From Cymbomonas tetramitiformis (taxonomy: Eukaryota; Chlorophyta; Pyramimonadophyceae; Pyramimonadales; Pyramimonadaceae), in assembly GCA_001247695.2 (NCBI GenBank), contig LGRX02035171.1, positions 1 to 64,000 of the forward strand: DNA of 64,000 nucleotides, read 5' to 3'. The notes beneath the pieces are model-generated. The model made no database searches, was not told the DNA's origin, and was given only the letters and a program-made list of their open reading frames with translations. The position numbers were made by a program, and so were the translations under genes. Below, piece by piece: positions 41,351 to 51,874 of the stretch. Each line of letters starts with the position of its first letter. The first letter of the stretch is position 1.

Positions 41351-44300
41351 TTACTTATACGTGAAAGTCAGGAGCGCAAATCGTAGGTTTTCCAACTCCG
41401 GTGCGTGGTTGCGCATATCGCAAAATATGTTTTGATACTCCGGACATATGTGAAACCGATCTGGATGATCATAAGTGTGCAAATATTTTTGAAGCTGTAA
41501 AGATACATCCGTGTCGGTCTGCGCGTTTGTCATAGGCGTACTTCGTTGAAAATCCGCGTGCGCGTATTCGATAAGATGTTTTCTTACGCGCGTTACTTGC
41601 TCTCGCCAAACAAATTCAACACGTATTCCACGCTCACCGACTTGACCATCGAAACGTACATCCTCGTCCGCTCTCAACGATAGCTCGACCAACGATCCGT
41701 AAAAATTTGTTGTAAGGTCGCATCCAGCAGCTGCGTATAACAGGGGACATACAAGCCATGCGCCGACATGTTGATAGTCTTGTATGTTTATAGAATCTTT
41801 ACTATCATGATAGGAATACTGCCAAATGCGCGTTGGCGCTGATGCCTCTTGAAAATCGCAGCGTCGGCAGAGTGGAATTCTTGAGTACAGATACAATCTA
41901 CTTGACTCTTTCGCTGAAAAGGATGTTGGTATCACTTTGCGTTCATCGTTCACACCTTCAAATTTGTACAGCGCTGTAACGCTTCGTCCGGAATCGCTCG
42001 CTTTATTATTTTCGTAAGTGAGCCTTCTTATGAAATTTATATGGGAATGCGCATTGTCCCAATAAAGTACATCAACATTACGGCATGTTTTGTCATCAAA
42101 TATAACACCTGTCAAAATATAACTGCGCGATGTTGTTTTTACCACAACTGGTTGCGTTTGCTGTTTCCTGCTATACGCGGTTGATGCATATACGCATATG
42201 GTCAATATACTCCGATGATGATACTCGGCTGCATTCTTCTTTCTCGTAAGCCTAGAGTATCCCCACACGTCGAGCATCAAAGCCATCGATTGGAAAACAT
42301 CTTTATATATACGGAGCGTCAATTCTGCTAGCGCAGTCTTTGATATGTCCATGTAAAACGTATCGTTGCGTAATCGCGCATACTCCAGTATTGCTGCGTA
42401 CATCCGCTTCATCTCTACAGTTTCGGTTAACGATCGCTCAGAATTAACACGTCTATGCAGCGCAGTCGATAGTACGTCGATGATTGCTTGATGTGCATTC
42501 ACCATTGCACCGTACGCTTCTTCAGAAGACGTGTGCGCTTCGGTTTGTAGCGATGGCAGTAGAGCTCTTAACTTGGAAGACGACATGATGGGCACGTCAA
42601 AAGGAAAACCGTATGACGCAATCTGTCTGAAATACCACTCAGCAATGGCGCTCGTGGCGTGCATTCCATAAATAATATTGGTGTTATCATTCTCTTCAGG
42701 CTGATCCGTGGATGAAATAGGGCGTTCTGCGTGATGACTATCTTCTAAGGGTTCATCCGCACGAGTGTCGGATGCTGCGCGTCGAGAGGATTCCGCTTGA
42801 TCCGATATAAATGGTACAGACTCTTCATTCGCATCTTCGGTGTCGCGATGGTCCAGATTGGATCTCGCTCTCCGATGCGCTTCGTCGTTTGCTTCTTCCG
42901 AGGATATCTCTCCTAAGCTAGCCTGTAAATAAGCTTGGATGTCCGACACCACTACATCCAACACTTGATGAGTTGAAGTGGTACGTTCCGCGCGACGGCC
43001 GTGTAGATTGGATTCCAGTAAATTTAAAGCGAAAGTGCTCCACATTCCTCTGTCGCTGATATGCGGAAACACTTGCATCCGATTGTATCTACGTCGAAGG
43101 GATGGTCCGGTAAACCAGCCAGATCCCGGCGCGGTGCCCACCAGAGCACAGACAGCGGCGTGAACTCGTAGATTAAGAAGCCGGTTTATTGCGCGACTCA
43201 TCACAGCTATTTGCGCGTTTCGACGTCGTGTATTTTTTGGTATCGGATTATACAATTCCGAATCGATCGATCCAAATAGACGATCTCCGTTGATCAGATT
43301 CGGCATTTGACTAATCGCTTGAAATAGATGCAACGCGGTTCTACTCTGAAACTCTTGCGCAAGAAGCGTTGCGCTACGATGAATTTGCTCATTCAATCGT
43401 CTTCTGATCTGTTGATTGATCACCGGTTCTTGTTGGTAATTCCTGGTGCCGAGCGCAGGCTGGGTACGTGTGACGGCCATTCTGAAGGTGTCGAATTGTA
43501 TTCGAGCAGCAGATAAGTAGTGATCATCGCGATTGAAATTTTCAACAACGGCGGGCTCCACAGGCGTTTCTGAAACGAGCTCACCCTCGTTCACGCTTGT
43601 ACGTGTTTCTCTCGGTATAGCAATCTCTTGGCTTATACTATGCGGAGATAACAAATAGCCAAAAACGATGTCATTGTCACGTTTATTATAGGTGTCGCAA
43701 TGAGTTATATTACAAAATCGGTGCGACTTCGGCAGCATATTATAACGTATGGCAAAATACTCCCAATGATCAATCGTAGGTGTCTGCGCTACCGATAAGC
43801 CACGGTAAAGTAATGAATTCTGACGTAGTCTCGGTATGGTACCCGTCGTCCGAGTTTTTCTCCAATCGTTTGGTAATGCGATGTCGTGTAACGTATCAAA
43901 ACTTGATAAAGCCTGATCCACGGCTCTGTGAGAAGGTAAAAACCGACTAGGATGACGTACACGATGGTCATCCGCATCTATCATGTCTTTATCTGCAAAA
44001 AACAGAGGGTCCAACACAAGATCGAATCAAAACAGCGCCTCCAAACCAAAAATGTAATTTCGAGAATGTTATTTTTGGCAGTACCTTCGGGATGCCACAT
44101 TTGACGGTGTAATTCATGCATAGATACGCACAGTCGCGTGACCGCAAACTCAGGACACCTCACATCGTCCTTACAAAATATTTCCGGCATATCATACGAA
44201 GCCGGTCTTTTTTTTCCTTTTTGTCCTCTTTCTTTTTGTTGCGCCACACCAAATGAAAATTGTCTATCGTAATCATTAGCGCTATTTACGTGTACTTCGT

Positions 44301-46755
44301 CCGGATTTCGTACAAAGTGCGTTTCGTCCATATAATAGGTGCTATACGATTTGACGTTCTGTCTCGGAGCGGTCGTTACTCGCTGAAAGAGACGCATCTG
44401 TGCGCGCACTGTCAAATCCACACGCACGCAAATTAAATACGCGATCTTTTCAATGGATTCTCCAGATCGTTTTCTGGGCATCCGTCGGTCGGCGTAATCC
44501 GCACGACGCGTTCCCAACACAACCAAAGCGTGCGACGGAAGAACTCCCACCGACAAATAATACATAAATGCGTTTGATAAACATTGCCGTACATGTCGCA
44601 TCTCTAAAATTCGACTTGTGGCCTTATCATTTTCCATAAGCATCTTATACTCAACCATGATGACGCGTCCTTTTGTCTTCATTTGATGAATTCTGGAGGA
44701 AGAAGAAGCGGACGCGGTATGCGGCGACCAGGTGGCATGTATGACAGCATCTGCTCGGCTCTCATAAAAGAAGGGTGGACTCGAAGTTCGCTTCTTATCA
44801 AAGAGTAACACATATGGATTGTAGACAGGATACTCCGCCGCAATAAATCTCCATAACACATCACCGTTGTTGGCGCTTACCCCTGGAAGGTCCGCAAACA
44901 ATACATGTCCGTGTTGTTGCATAAAGCCTCGAATCGCGTTGTGCACGTTTGCAGCAAAAACGTGGCATAGAGTTTCCAAATTACCTTCATCCTGTGTGTT
45001 TGTGTCATCATCCTCTAAAACTTCTGGTGATGACCGCGCCGCTTGCACCCGAAGAGGTTTCGGGATTGTTGGAAAGGCGTCAAGTAGATATTGTTTTCGA
45101 AAATGCCATCTTCCATCGGAAGCACGAAAATACTGTTTGGCATTTGTAGGCATACATAAATCCGAATTTAAGTACGCGGTAGGAATACTATCAGTGTTGT
45201 ACGCTCGTCGGACAACATATCTTAATGTTCTGCTGTCGTGCTCTACCGAGCTGCACATCAACCGTATCATTGCAATCTCATGAGCTCTCGCCCCAATCCA
45301 AGTGTATAAAGCGGACTTCACAACTCCTCTTGCATGCTCTGACCTTCTTTGTATATAATCAGCGGGACCAGGAAATTCATCTATACCCGGTGAAACATGC
45401 GCATCGATCACGTCCTCTTTAAAGGTCACATGTTCGCCTACCTCTGTACCAACTTCTTCTTGCTGTGCTTGTTCCTCCGATGCATCCACATCCTGCAGAT
45501 CTTGCAACATGTCCTCAAAATTGTTGGGGTCATGAATACTGACTGGATCTATAACCGCCTCTTCTCCCATGTTATTCCTCATTGAGCACACCTTAACATA
45601 AAAAATAAGCAATTCTTCAAGGGATCTATTTTGCATATCGGGTGTCCTTAAGTTTTCTCGGGTCACACAATAGTATTGCGTTGTAGGTTCAGCGCGAGAG
45701 GCCTTTACTTGATTTGTCGGACTCTTGCCGACTCTTACGCTGGACCATCCAAAAGTGCACGATGCGGGAAAAACACCCCCATATTCCATTTGTGCGTCCA
45801 TTTCGTATCTGTCCATCATTTCGTTAACGGTTGACGTAACACTTTTTTTTTTTGCGTCTGTAATAATCGCTCCCTCTATTTCTGGTGTAAAAGTTTTCCG
45901 TGCAACTTGTAAAGCCTTTTCCATTACTTTTACTGCAAAATTTGCTGTGACTGTAACTACTGGCATGGAACCTTTTCCGCCCCATGTTTCTGAACTATAC
46001 TGTAAATGTTCGTCCCATCTATTGCCAAACTTCACATCGATGAAATCTTCATTATTTTGTACGCTGTTCTTAAAAGTCAATCCATAAGACGTACGATAAA
46101 ATTGGATGCTCTGTAAAAATGAGAACGCCACACACCATTCCATGTTTACCGTATAATCGTACAACTTGGACGGAACGCTACGTCCACGATTTGAGGCAAG
46201 ATACCTAAAATACAAATGTCTGACAGCGTTATATCTACTACATCTGACGTTTATTAAGCCGTTATCAGTACGATCAACTATCCATGTCATGAGTTCTTTT
46301 TCATGCGGATTCTGAATATTCCAAATATCTAAGAAATTTTCACGAAACAAACGAGCATGCGTCGCTTTTTGTGAATAGTCCATTGCGTTTACTTTGTAAT
46401 TATGTTCATGCTCATACATGAAAAAACAGCCAAAATCTAACATTAAAACACCAGACCTACAATCACTTTGAACAATTCTGCCAATATATCCTCCATCCAC
46501 TGCGCAGTATCGACCATACAGCTTGTCGAATTCTGATAATTCAGGCCAGACATCAAAATACGTTCCGGCTAAACCAGGAACTCCATCTGCGCTCATATCG
46601 AATTGCATCTCTAACAAATCAAATGGGTCCTTAGAACATCTGACTATCGAATATATGGAAGCATCGTTTCTTGCAGCATCATACACAGATCTTCGTAATC
46701 GATTGTGAGTGTTTGGTAGCGTATTTATCTCAGCTGCCATCGATCTTGTCTGCAT
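41351..46755 (-). CDS. giant two-exon protein with PD-(D/E)xK nuclease signature (about 1,770 aa)
   Basis: Exon 1 is 44085-46755 and exon 2 is 41351-43992. Donor CCCGAAG^GTACTG and acceptor TTTTTTGCAG^AT join in phase 1. In the C-terminal part of exon 1 a restriction-endonuclease-like core is visible: Asp669 (SRADAVIHATW), Glu702-x-Lys704 (VIMVEYKML) and a downstream helix with Gln724 (RHVRQCLSNAFMYYL). This order (D...ExK...Q) fits PD-(D/E)xK nucleases, including recombination exonucleases. The N-terminal 640 residues and the exon 2 part (Arg/Ser/Glu-rich linker, then helical domains) are unassigned. A role in DNA processing, packaging or recombination is inferred only from the nuclease motif. 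Confidence 0.68.
43993..44084 (-). other. intron in the giant nuclease-like gene
   Basis: This 92-nt intron has donor GTACTG and acceptor CTGTTTTTTGCAG, phase 1. Both flanking frames stop inside or shortly beyond it if unspliced. Confidence 0.72.
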
Positions 46756-46958
46756 GTTTAACGTACTTACATACGCAGTAGTGAATCCATGCTTGTTGAA
46801 ATATTTATATTTAATGTATAAGTATTGAAAAACAATTACTTTAATAATTTCTTAAATTCGTACAGAGTAAGTGCATCTTTTTATAGTTTTTCATGATCAA
46901 CATCCCTTCTGTAAACATGTACGCACAAATTTTTTAGAGACTATTAAGAATCGAATTT
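46756..46958. other. promoter-side gap of the giant gene, no gene seen
   Basis: This AT-rich region lies upstream of the minus-strand start at 46755. It contains a TATA-like sequence (46800-46830, TATTTATATTTAATG) and then runs into the tandem array. Confidence 0.35.
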
Positions 46959-48115
46959 GAAAATTTATCAAAAAGTGGACGTCAACCTCACAAAAATTCA
47001 ATAAATTTCGGTAAATTTTTACCATTATTTTAAGATGGGAATTTCGGACCACCAGAAAATCCGCGCGCGCTCAACACCCCCTACACACGCGCGCACGGAT
47101 TTCTTGGAAGCCGCAGAATACTAAATTTGAAAATTCATCAAAAAGTGGAGGTCAATCTCTTAAAAAATTCAGGAAATTTAGGTAAACCTCTTTCGTCTTT
47201 TCAAGATGGAAAATTTGGATCTCTGGTAAATCCGCGCGTGTTCGACACCCCCTATTCGCACACGCGCGGATTTCTTGGAGGCCACAAAATGCCAATTTTG
47301 AAATTTCACAAAAAAATGGATGTCAACCTCGCAAATTTTTAGAATTTTTCGGTAGATTTCCATCATTCTTCCAAGATGGAAATTTTGGACCTCCAAAAAA
47401 TCCGTGCGCGCTCGACACCCCCCCCCCTACACACGCGCGCACGGATTTCTTGGAAGCCACAAAATACCAAATTTGAAAATTCACCAAAAAGTGGAGGTCA
47501 ATCTCTCAAATTTTCAGGAAATTTAGTTAAACTTTTTTCATTTTTCAAGATGGAAATTTTGGATCGCCAGAAAATCCGCGCGCGCTCGACACCCCCCTAC
47601 ACGCCTTTTAGTTTCTTGGAAGCCACAAAATACCAAATTTGAAAATTCACCAAAAAGTGGAGGTCAATCTCTCAAAATTTTTAGGAAATTTAGTTAAACT
47701 TTTTTCATTTTTCAAGATGGAAATTTTGGATCGCCAGAAAATCCGCGCGCGCTCGACACCCCCCCCCCTACACACGCGCGCACGGATTTCTTGGAAGCCA
47801 CAAAATACCAAATTTGAAAATTCACCAAAAAGTGGAGGTCAATCTCTCAAATTTTCAGGAAATTTAGTTAAACTTTTTTCATTTTTCAAGATGGAAATTT
47901 TGGATCGCCAGAAAATCCGCGCGCGCTCGACACCCCCCCCCTACACACGCGCGCACGGATTTCTTGGAAGCCACAAAATACCAAACTTAAAAATTCACCA
48001 AAAAGTGGAGGTCAATCTCTCAAATTTTTAGGAAATTCAGTTAAACTTTTTTCATTTTTTCAAGATGGAAATTTTGGACCTCCGGAAAATCCGCGCACGC
48101 TTGACACCCCTCCCT
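46959..48115. repeat. tandem array of about seven 163-176-bp units
   Basis: Units begin near 46959, 47122, 47296, 47469, 47635, 47811 and 47984. Each contains AAATTTGAAAATTC, CAAAAAGTGGAGGTCAAT, TTCAAGATGGAAATTTTGGA, AAATCCGCGCGCGCTCGACA, a poly-C run, CTACACACGCGCGCACGG and TTTCTTGGAAGCCAC. The inner copies (47469-47983) are almost identical, while the outer copies diverge. Several units have one open frame on the plus strand, but these frames are repeat products, not genes. The array may be a satellite, a replication or segregation locus, or an assembly-collapsed repeat. Confidence 0.92.
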
Positions 48116-48600
48116 AGTGTTTGAGACTTGAAACAGCCATACAAAACTGTTGCAAAGGTGCATTTTGGAACCATCGCCCTAACAACTTTTTTTCCTTAGC
48201 TCATACATCGCAGTCACTAACATAATCTCAACTACGCTCAAGGGTGATGCCATTAATACCAAGTGTAAGATGAAACAAGAAATGTCGTACGCTGTTTACC
48301 ATATACACACACCTATATATTTAAATACATACACAAAATTAGACATCAGACACTGATTTTGATACTGTTTTGCAAAGTTACAGAAATATAAATTGTGTTC
48401 TTACCAAAATGTAAGGTTGTATTTAGCATCCTCTAAGATTTCAAACAAAGTAAAACATACTGTTCCTCTTTACACCTAACTTTTCAAAAGTAATAGTCGG
48501 ATCCACTACACCAGTTAAGCTGCTTGGTCCACCATCAATATTGCAGGCACCAGATGACTCTAAAGTCAAAAGCACTAAAGTATTGATTATTCATTTTAGT
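48116..48600. other. intergenic stretch, no gene seen
   Basis: This is AT-rich DNA after the tandem array, with no long frame. It leads into the triple GTCGATCGA block. Confidence 0.4.
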
Positions 48601-48662
48601 TGTCGATCGAATTCATGATACACATTCGTCGATCGAACACATTACATACATTTGTCGATCGA
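48601..48662 (+). promoter_or_regulatory. three GTCGATCGA elements, regularly spaced
   Basis: Copies at 48602-48610, 48628-48636 and 48654-48662 recur exactly every 26 bp. The last ends 81 nt before the ATG at 48744. A regular spacing of about 2.5 helical turns suggests cooperative binding of one factor. Confidence 0.55.
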
Positions 48663-48743
48663 AACGGTCTATTTATCCGATGGTTTGCAAGTTTTTCATC
48701 ATTAATACAATACGACCATTCATTTTGCAATACGTTCAACAAT

Positions 48744-49494
48744 ATGGAGCTTGCAGTTGTTGCAGGTACGTCGTTATATTATTATGCACGTATAGTGTGT
48801 GCATCTTGAGGTCAAGAGACTAAGTGATTTATATGTGTGTACAGGTATTTATGACACTAAATTATCTTCAGCTGAGAAGACAGCTATTGAGATACGCGAT
48901 ATGCCATCTACAAAAATTGCTGGTGATAATGAAACTCATGTTAGTGATGAACTGACGGTATCATGCAATTATGCGGATCAACAAGACGCGTTGGATGGTG
49001 AAGTAACAAGCAAAGAGCAACAGGTTGATGATGCGATTGAGAAGAAGCCTGAAAAACGTAAGATGGGAAGTCCCAATCGATACCGGAGACGTAAGATTTT
49101 GAATGCCATGTTCAATAGCAAGGTCTTCAAAGAGGTTTTGCAGCAGTTTGACATCAAGTATGTCAACAGGCTACCCTCAAAAGCCAGTCTTCGAGATGAT
49201 GAAAAGCAAGGTTTGAAGCAGAAGTTTTTGGTACTGAAGCTGCACGAGGTGACCGTACGACTTGCTCATTACGAAGCGGTGAACCGTTTATTTATTCACT
49301 GTCCGCTTCTTCGCTGGAAGCTCAATCATGTATATGTACATTCTTTTGATGAGCTCAAGATTAAGAAGGATATTGAGCTCAATTTTTACACAGTGGAAGG
49401 GAAGGAGCATTTAATTTCAACTATGAAAGCATTTCTGCTTGACGCTGCATATGACAACATAGCGTCATCTGTTGGATTTAAGAAGCACTGGTAA
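48744..49494 (+). CDS. unknown 223-residue protein with a 22-nt first exon
   Basis: Exon 1 is 48744-48765 (seven codons and one base) and exon 2 is 48845-49494. Donor TTGCAG^GTACGT and acceptor GTGTGTACAG^GT join in phase 1. The protein has an acidic N-terminal half, a basic segment (KRKMGSPNRYRRRKIL) and a helical C-terminal half. The basic stretch could be a nuclear signal. No domain is recognised. It follows the regularly spaced GTCGATCGA triplet. Confidence 0.6.
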
Positions 49495-49896
49495 TATAGT
49501 TTATGTAGTTGACGGAGTCAAGACATCTCTAAGTTGTATTTACACTTGACATGACAATACCTGTATGCTATGTACGGTAACGGATAGTATTAAGTTTGAC
49601 ATATTCTGTTTACAATTTTGTTATTTATGAAAGTGACATGTGGTTAAAATATTGCAAAGTGTTTTCATACGTAAGCACACGTAACTCTGAAAATGACCGC
49701 ACTTCCAAGCCTATTTTTATGAGAGGTTAGAGTTTGTAAGTTTATTTTGGTGACGAATATAAAAAAGCATACACACCAATATGATTGTTTACTATTTTAT
49801 ATACGCTTTTACATTTTTTATAAATATTCATTATGCATTTTTATGCTTTAGATAATATAGAGTAGTCAACTGATATGAATAGTTTGCGTTTACAAG
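49495..49896. other. intergenic stretch, no gene seen
   Basis: This is AT-rich DNA. A TATA-like TTTTTATAAATATTC is near 49816-49832, about 70 nt before the next ATG. Confidence 0.4.
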
Positions 49897-50538
49897 ATGC
49901 TTAAAGAATATACTCAGTATGCGGTAAAATTCAACAATATAGGTGATTACGCAAGATCATTATGCTGCCATATACTATTGCATTGTATATTTAAGACATA
50001 TCCTATAGGAATCTTACATACCATAGTTGATACATCAAAAATTATAGACGATGAGACGTACAGCCGATCCAATGAGAAACTCTCGACTTCTTTTATATCC
50101 ACAAATGAGTTTAAACAATTTGTGAGCAATCATTTCTTATGTCACATACAGGGAAATGCTGAAGTGGATTTAAAAAATTTAACACGACAGCAATGTTTTG
50201 AGCATTTAGTAGCTTGTATTCTAATTTTTCAGCAAATCGGATCAGCGCTATGCGCGCGTAATAGTGAAAAATACATTCTATTTGATGAAAAGCAAAGCGC
50301 TGTTGCGTATGATAAAAAAAAGTATTTTCTTATAGACTTTAAAGAAGCTTTACTGTGGGAGTTGGAACGATTTGGAAACACATTCCTTAGTTGGATTTTA
50401 AATACGAAGGTCGAGAGGCGTAACAATTGTGATATAGATGACCAGTTCGATGACGTGATAAAAGAGGATCTGTATAGCTTGAGAATCAAGATAGAAGACT
50501 TCTTACAGACGCATCAGGAGACAGTTAGAGAATTGTGA
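49897..50538 (+). CDS. unknown 213-residue protein
   Basis: This is a soluble, helical protein (MLKEYTQYAVKFNNIGDYA) with many Cys and His residues in its first half and no known motif. The gene is intact and AT-rich like its neighbours. A long palindrome follows its stop codon by 20 nt. Confidence 0.55.
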   Translation: MLKEYTQYAVKFNNIGDYARSLCCHILLHCIFKTYPIGILHTIVDTSKIIDDETYSRSNEKLSTSFISTNEFKQFVSNHFLCHIQGNAEVDLKNLTRQQCFEHLVACILIFQQIGSALCARNSEKYILFDEKQSAVAYDKKKYFLIDFKEALLWELERFGNTFLSWILNTKVERRNNCDIDDQFDDVIKEDLYSLRIKIEDFLQTHQETVREL

Positions 50539-50557
50539 GCTGTTGCTTTCACAGCTA

Positions 50558-50577
50558 ATAATATCGATCGATATTAT
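50558..50577. terminator. perfect 20-bp palindrome containing TCGATCGA
   Basis: ATAATATCGATCGATATTAT lies 20 nt after a stop codon. It may be a termination or processing hairpin, or another form of the GTCGATCGA regulatory element for the next gene (start at 50711). Confidence 0.35.
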
Positions 50578-50710
50578 GTTTGGAAGTTTATGATAGTGCG
50601 GCATTATGCAAAGCGACTATTGCGGTATAAATATGTATACATGTAGGTTGATATTTCAAAACTACATAAAGAGTGCAACTGTGTGCTCTTCTACATTATT
50701 ATAAAGCAAG

Positions 50711-50965
50711 ATGCCAACGTGTTTTGCCGCGTGTTCGGAGTACGCCGCGTTTTGTATGGGTTGTTGTTACTTTTCGGCGTTTTGTGTGATATTCACAATT
50801 TTCTCGGTCTTGTCCGTAAACGCGGTGGGATGTATTTTATCCGTTAATAGCGTATTGTCAATTTTATCTGTGAATTCATTTCTATCTATTGGATGTTATG
50901 AAGGATTTTTTCAGGTATGTATGGACTATAATTATTGGTGGAATACTGGTTCAAATTACATATAA
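50711..50965 (+). CDS. small Cys-rich hydrophobic protein with LSVN repeats
   Basis: This 84-residue protein has a Cys-rich head (CFAACSEYAAFCMGCCYF). A run of short repeats follows: VLSVNAV, ILSVNSV, ILSVNSF, ending LSIGCYEGFFQVCM. From memory, small proteins with similar Ser/Asn repeat ladders occur in several large algal and protist viruses. The regularity suggests a stacked beta or membrane-associated structure. A TATA-like GGTATAAATATG is about 80 nt upstream. The function is unknown. Confidence 0.6.
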   Translation: MPTCFAACSEYAAFCMGCCYFSAFCVIFTIFSVLSVNAVGCILSVNSVLSILSVNSFLSIGCYEGFFQVCMDYNYWWNTGSNYI

Positions 50966-51010
50966 AGTAAAATTCACTGCTAATTCGCTATTGGACAAGT
51001 AACAGATACA

Positions 51011-51093
51011 TCGATCGAACTCAAAACTAGTCATATACACTACTAGATGCTTTGCTGAAAAGCTATTGGTCAGAAAGCATTTGTGTCGATCGA
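51011..51093 (+). promoter_or_regulatory. two GATCGA-type elements before the 51187 gene
   Basis: ATCGATCGAA sits at 51010-51019 and GTCGATCGA at 51085-51093, the second 94 nt before the ATG at 51187. The distance to the start is similar to other copies. Confidence 0.4.
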
Positions 51094-51186
51094 TTATGGC
51101 TTTATATGTACGTATATTGCAGCTCTGGTATCATAACCTCTCCATTTTTTATTGTTTTCTGTTTTTATCATATTTTTGTACACATA

Positions 51187-51726
51187 ATGTACCAGAATTC
51201 TTCATGTCAGTATATGCAACCTTCCAGCACAAGTAAATGGAACGTAGGAAAGCTGGCTCGGTCTGTAAAGAGAAATCCGGGTGTTATAAACCGTGACGCG
51301 CAGAAGCATTATTTAACTGAGGAATCGCTGAGTATGGATAGCTTGCACATACATTTGAACAAGGTGAATATTCCGCAGTACGAGACGGTGTGCATCTATT
51401 ACCATATCGGTGGATTTAGATTGCCCGAAAATGTCCAATTCACAGAGTACACCATCGATCATCATGAAATAGCGAGACGATTGCTCGATGTAATACTAAA
51501 CACCATAGCCGCATGCGGACAATTCAGCAGTTCTTCAGACACATTACGGCAGTTATTTGTTGACAAAAAGAATAACGATAACTGGACGGACGATGATGGC
51601 AAGCTTGTGGTTCATATGTGCATGTATTTTTGTGGCTTTTGCACGACTAAACATGGAAGAGCCTTGCTAGGTAAATATGAAATCGACAAATGGATGATAC
51701 GACACGCGGATGAAGTTTTTCTTTAG
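51187..51726 (+). CDS. unknown 179-residue protein
   Basis: The start at 51187 (MYQNSSCQYMQPSSTSKW) was chosen over an upstream in-frame non-ATG start because a hydrophobic stretch before it coincides with the promoter-like region. The protein is soluble, with His/Asp-rich parts (YTIDHHEIARRLLD). The acidic segment WTDDDGKL is followed by a Cys-containing helix. No family is recognised. Confidence 0.55.
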   Translation: MYQNSSCQYMQPSSTSKWNVGKLARSVKRNPGVINRDAQKHYLTEESLSMDSLHIHLNKVNIPQYETVCIYYHIGGFRLPENVQFTEYTIDHHEIARRLLDVILNTIAACGQFSSSSDTLRQLFVDKKNNDNWTDDDGKLVVHMCMYFCGFCTTKHGRALLGKYEIDKWMIRHADEVFL

Positions 51727-51874
51727 GGAATGTATGTTGATATCAAAAGCGTGTGAACAGTGATCAATAACAGTATATATATGCATATAGAATAAGTGAT
51801 ATCATGCTATTAGCTTTTTTAATAATGATTTGCATGTAAATTTTGAAAGCTTCCTCTTTGCGATTGTGAAGGTC

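Noticed and set aside
47127..48031. Plus-strand open frames inside the tandem array
   Set aside because: They are repeated translations of the satellite unit and change with unit length. No protein-like conservation is seen beyond the repeat.
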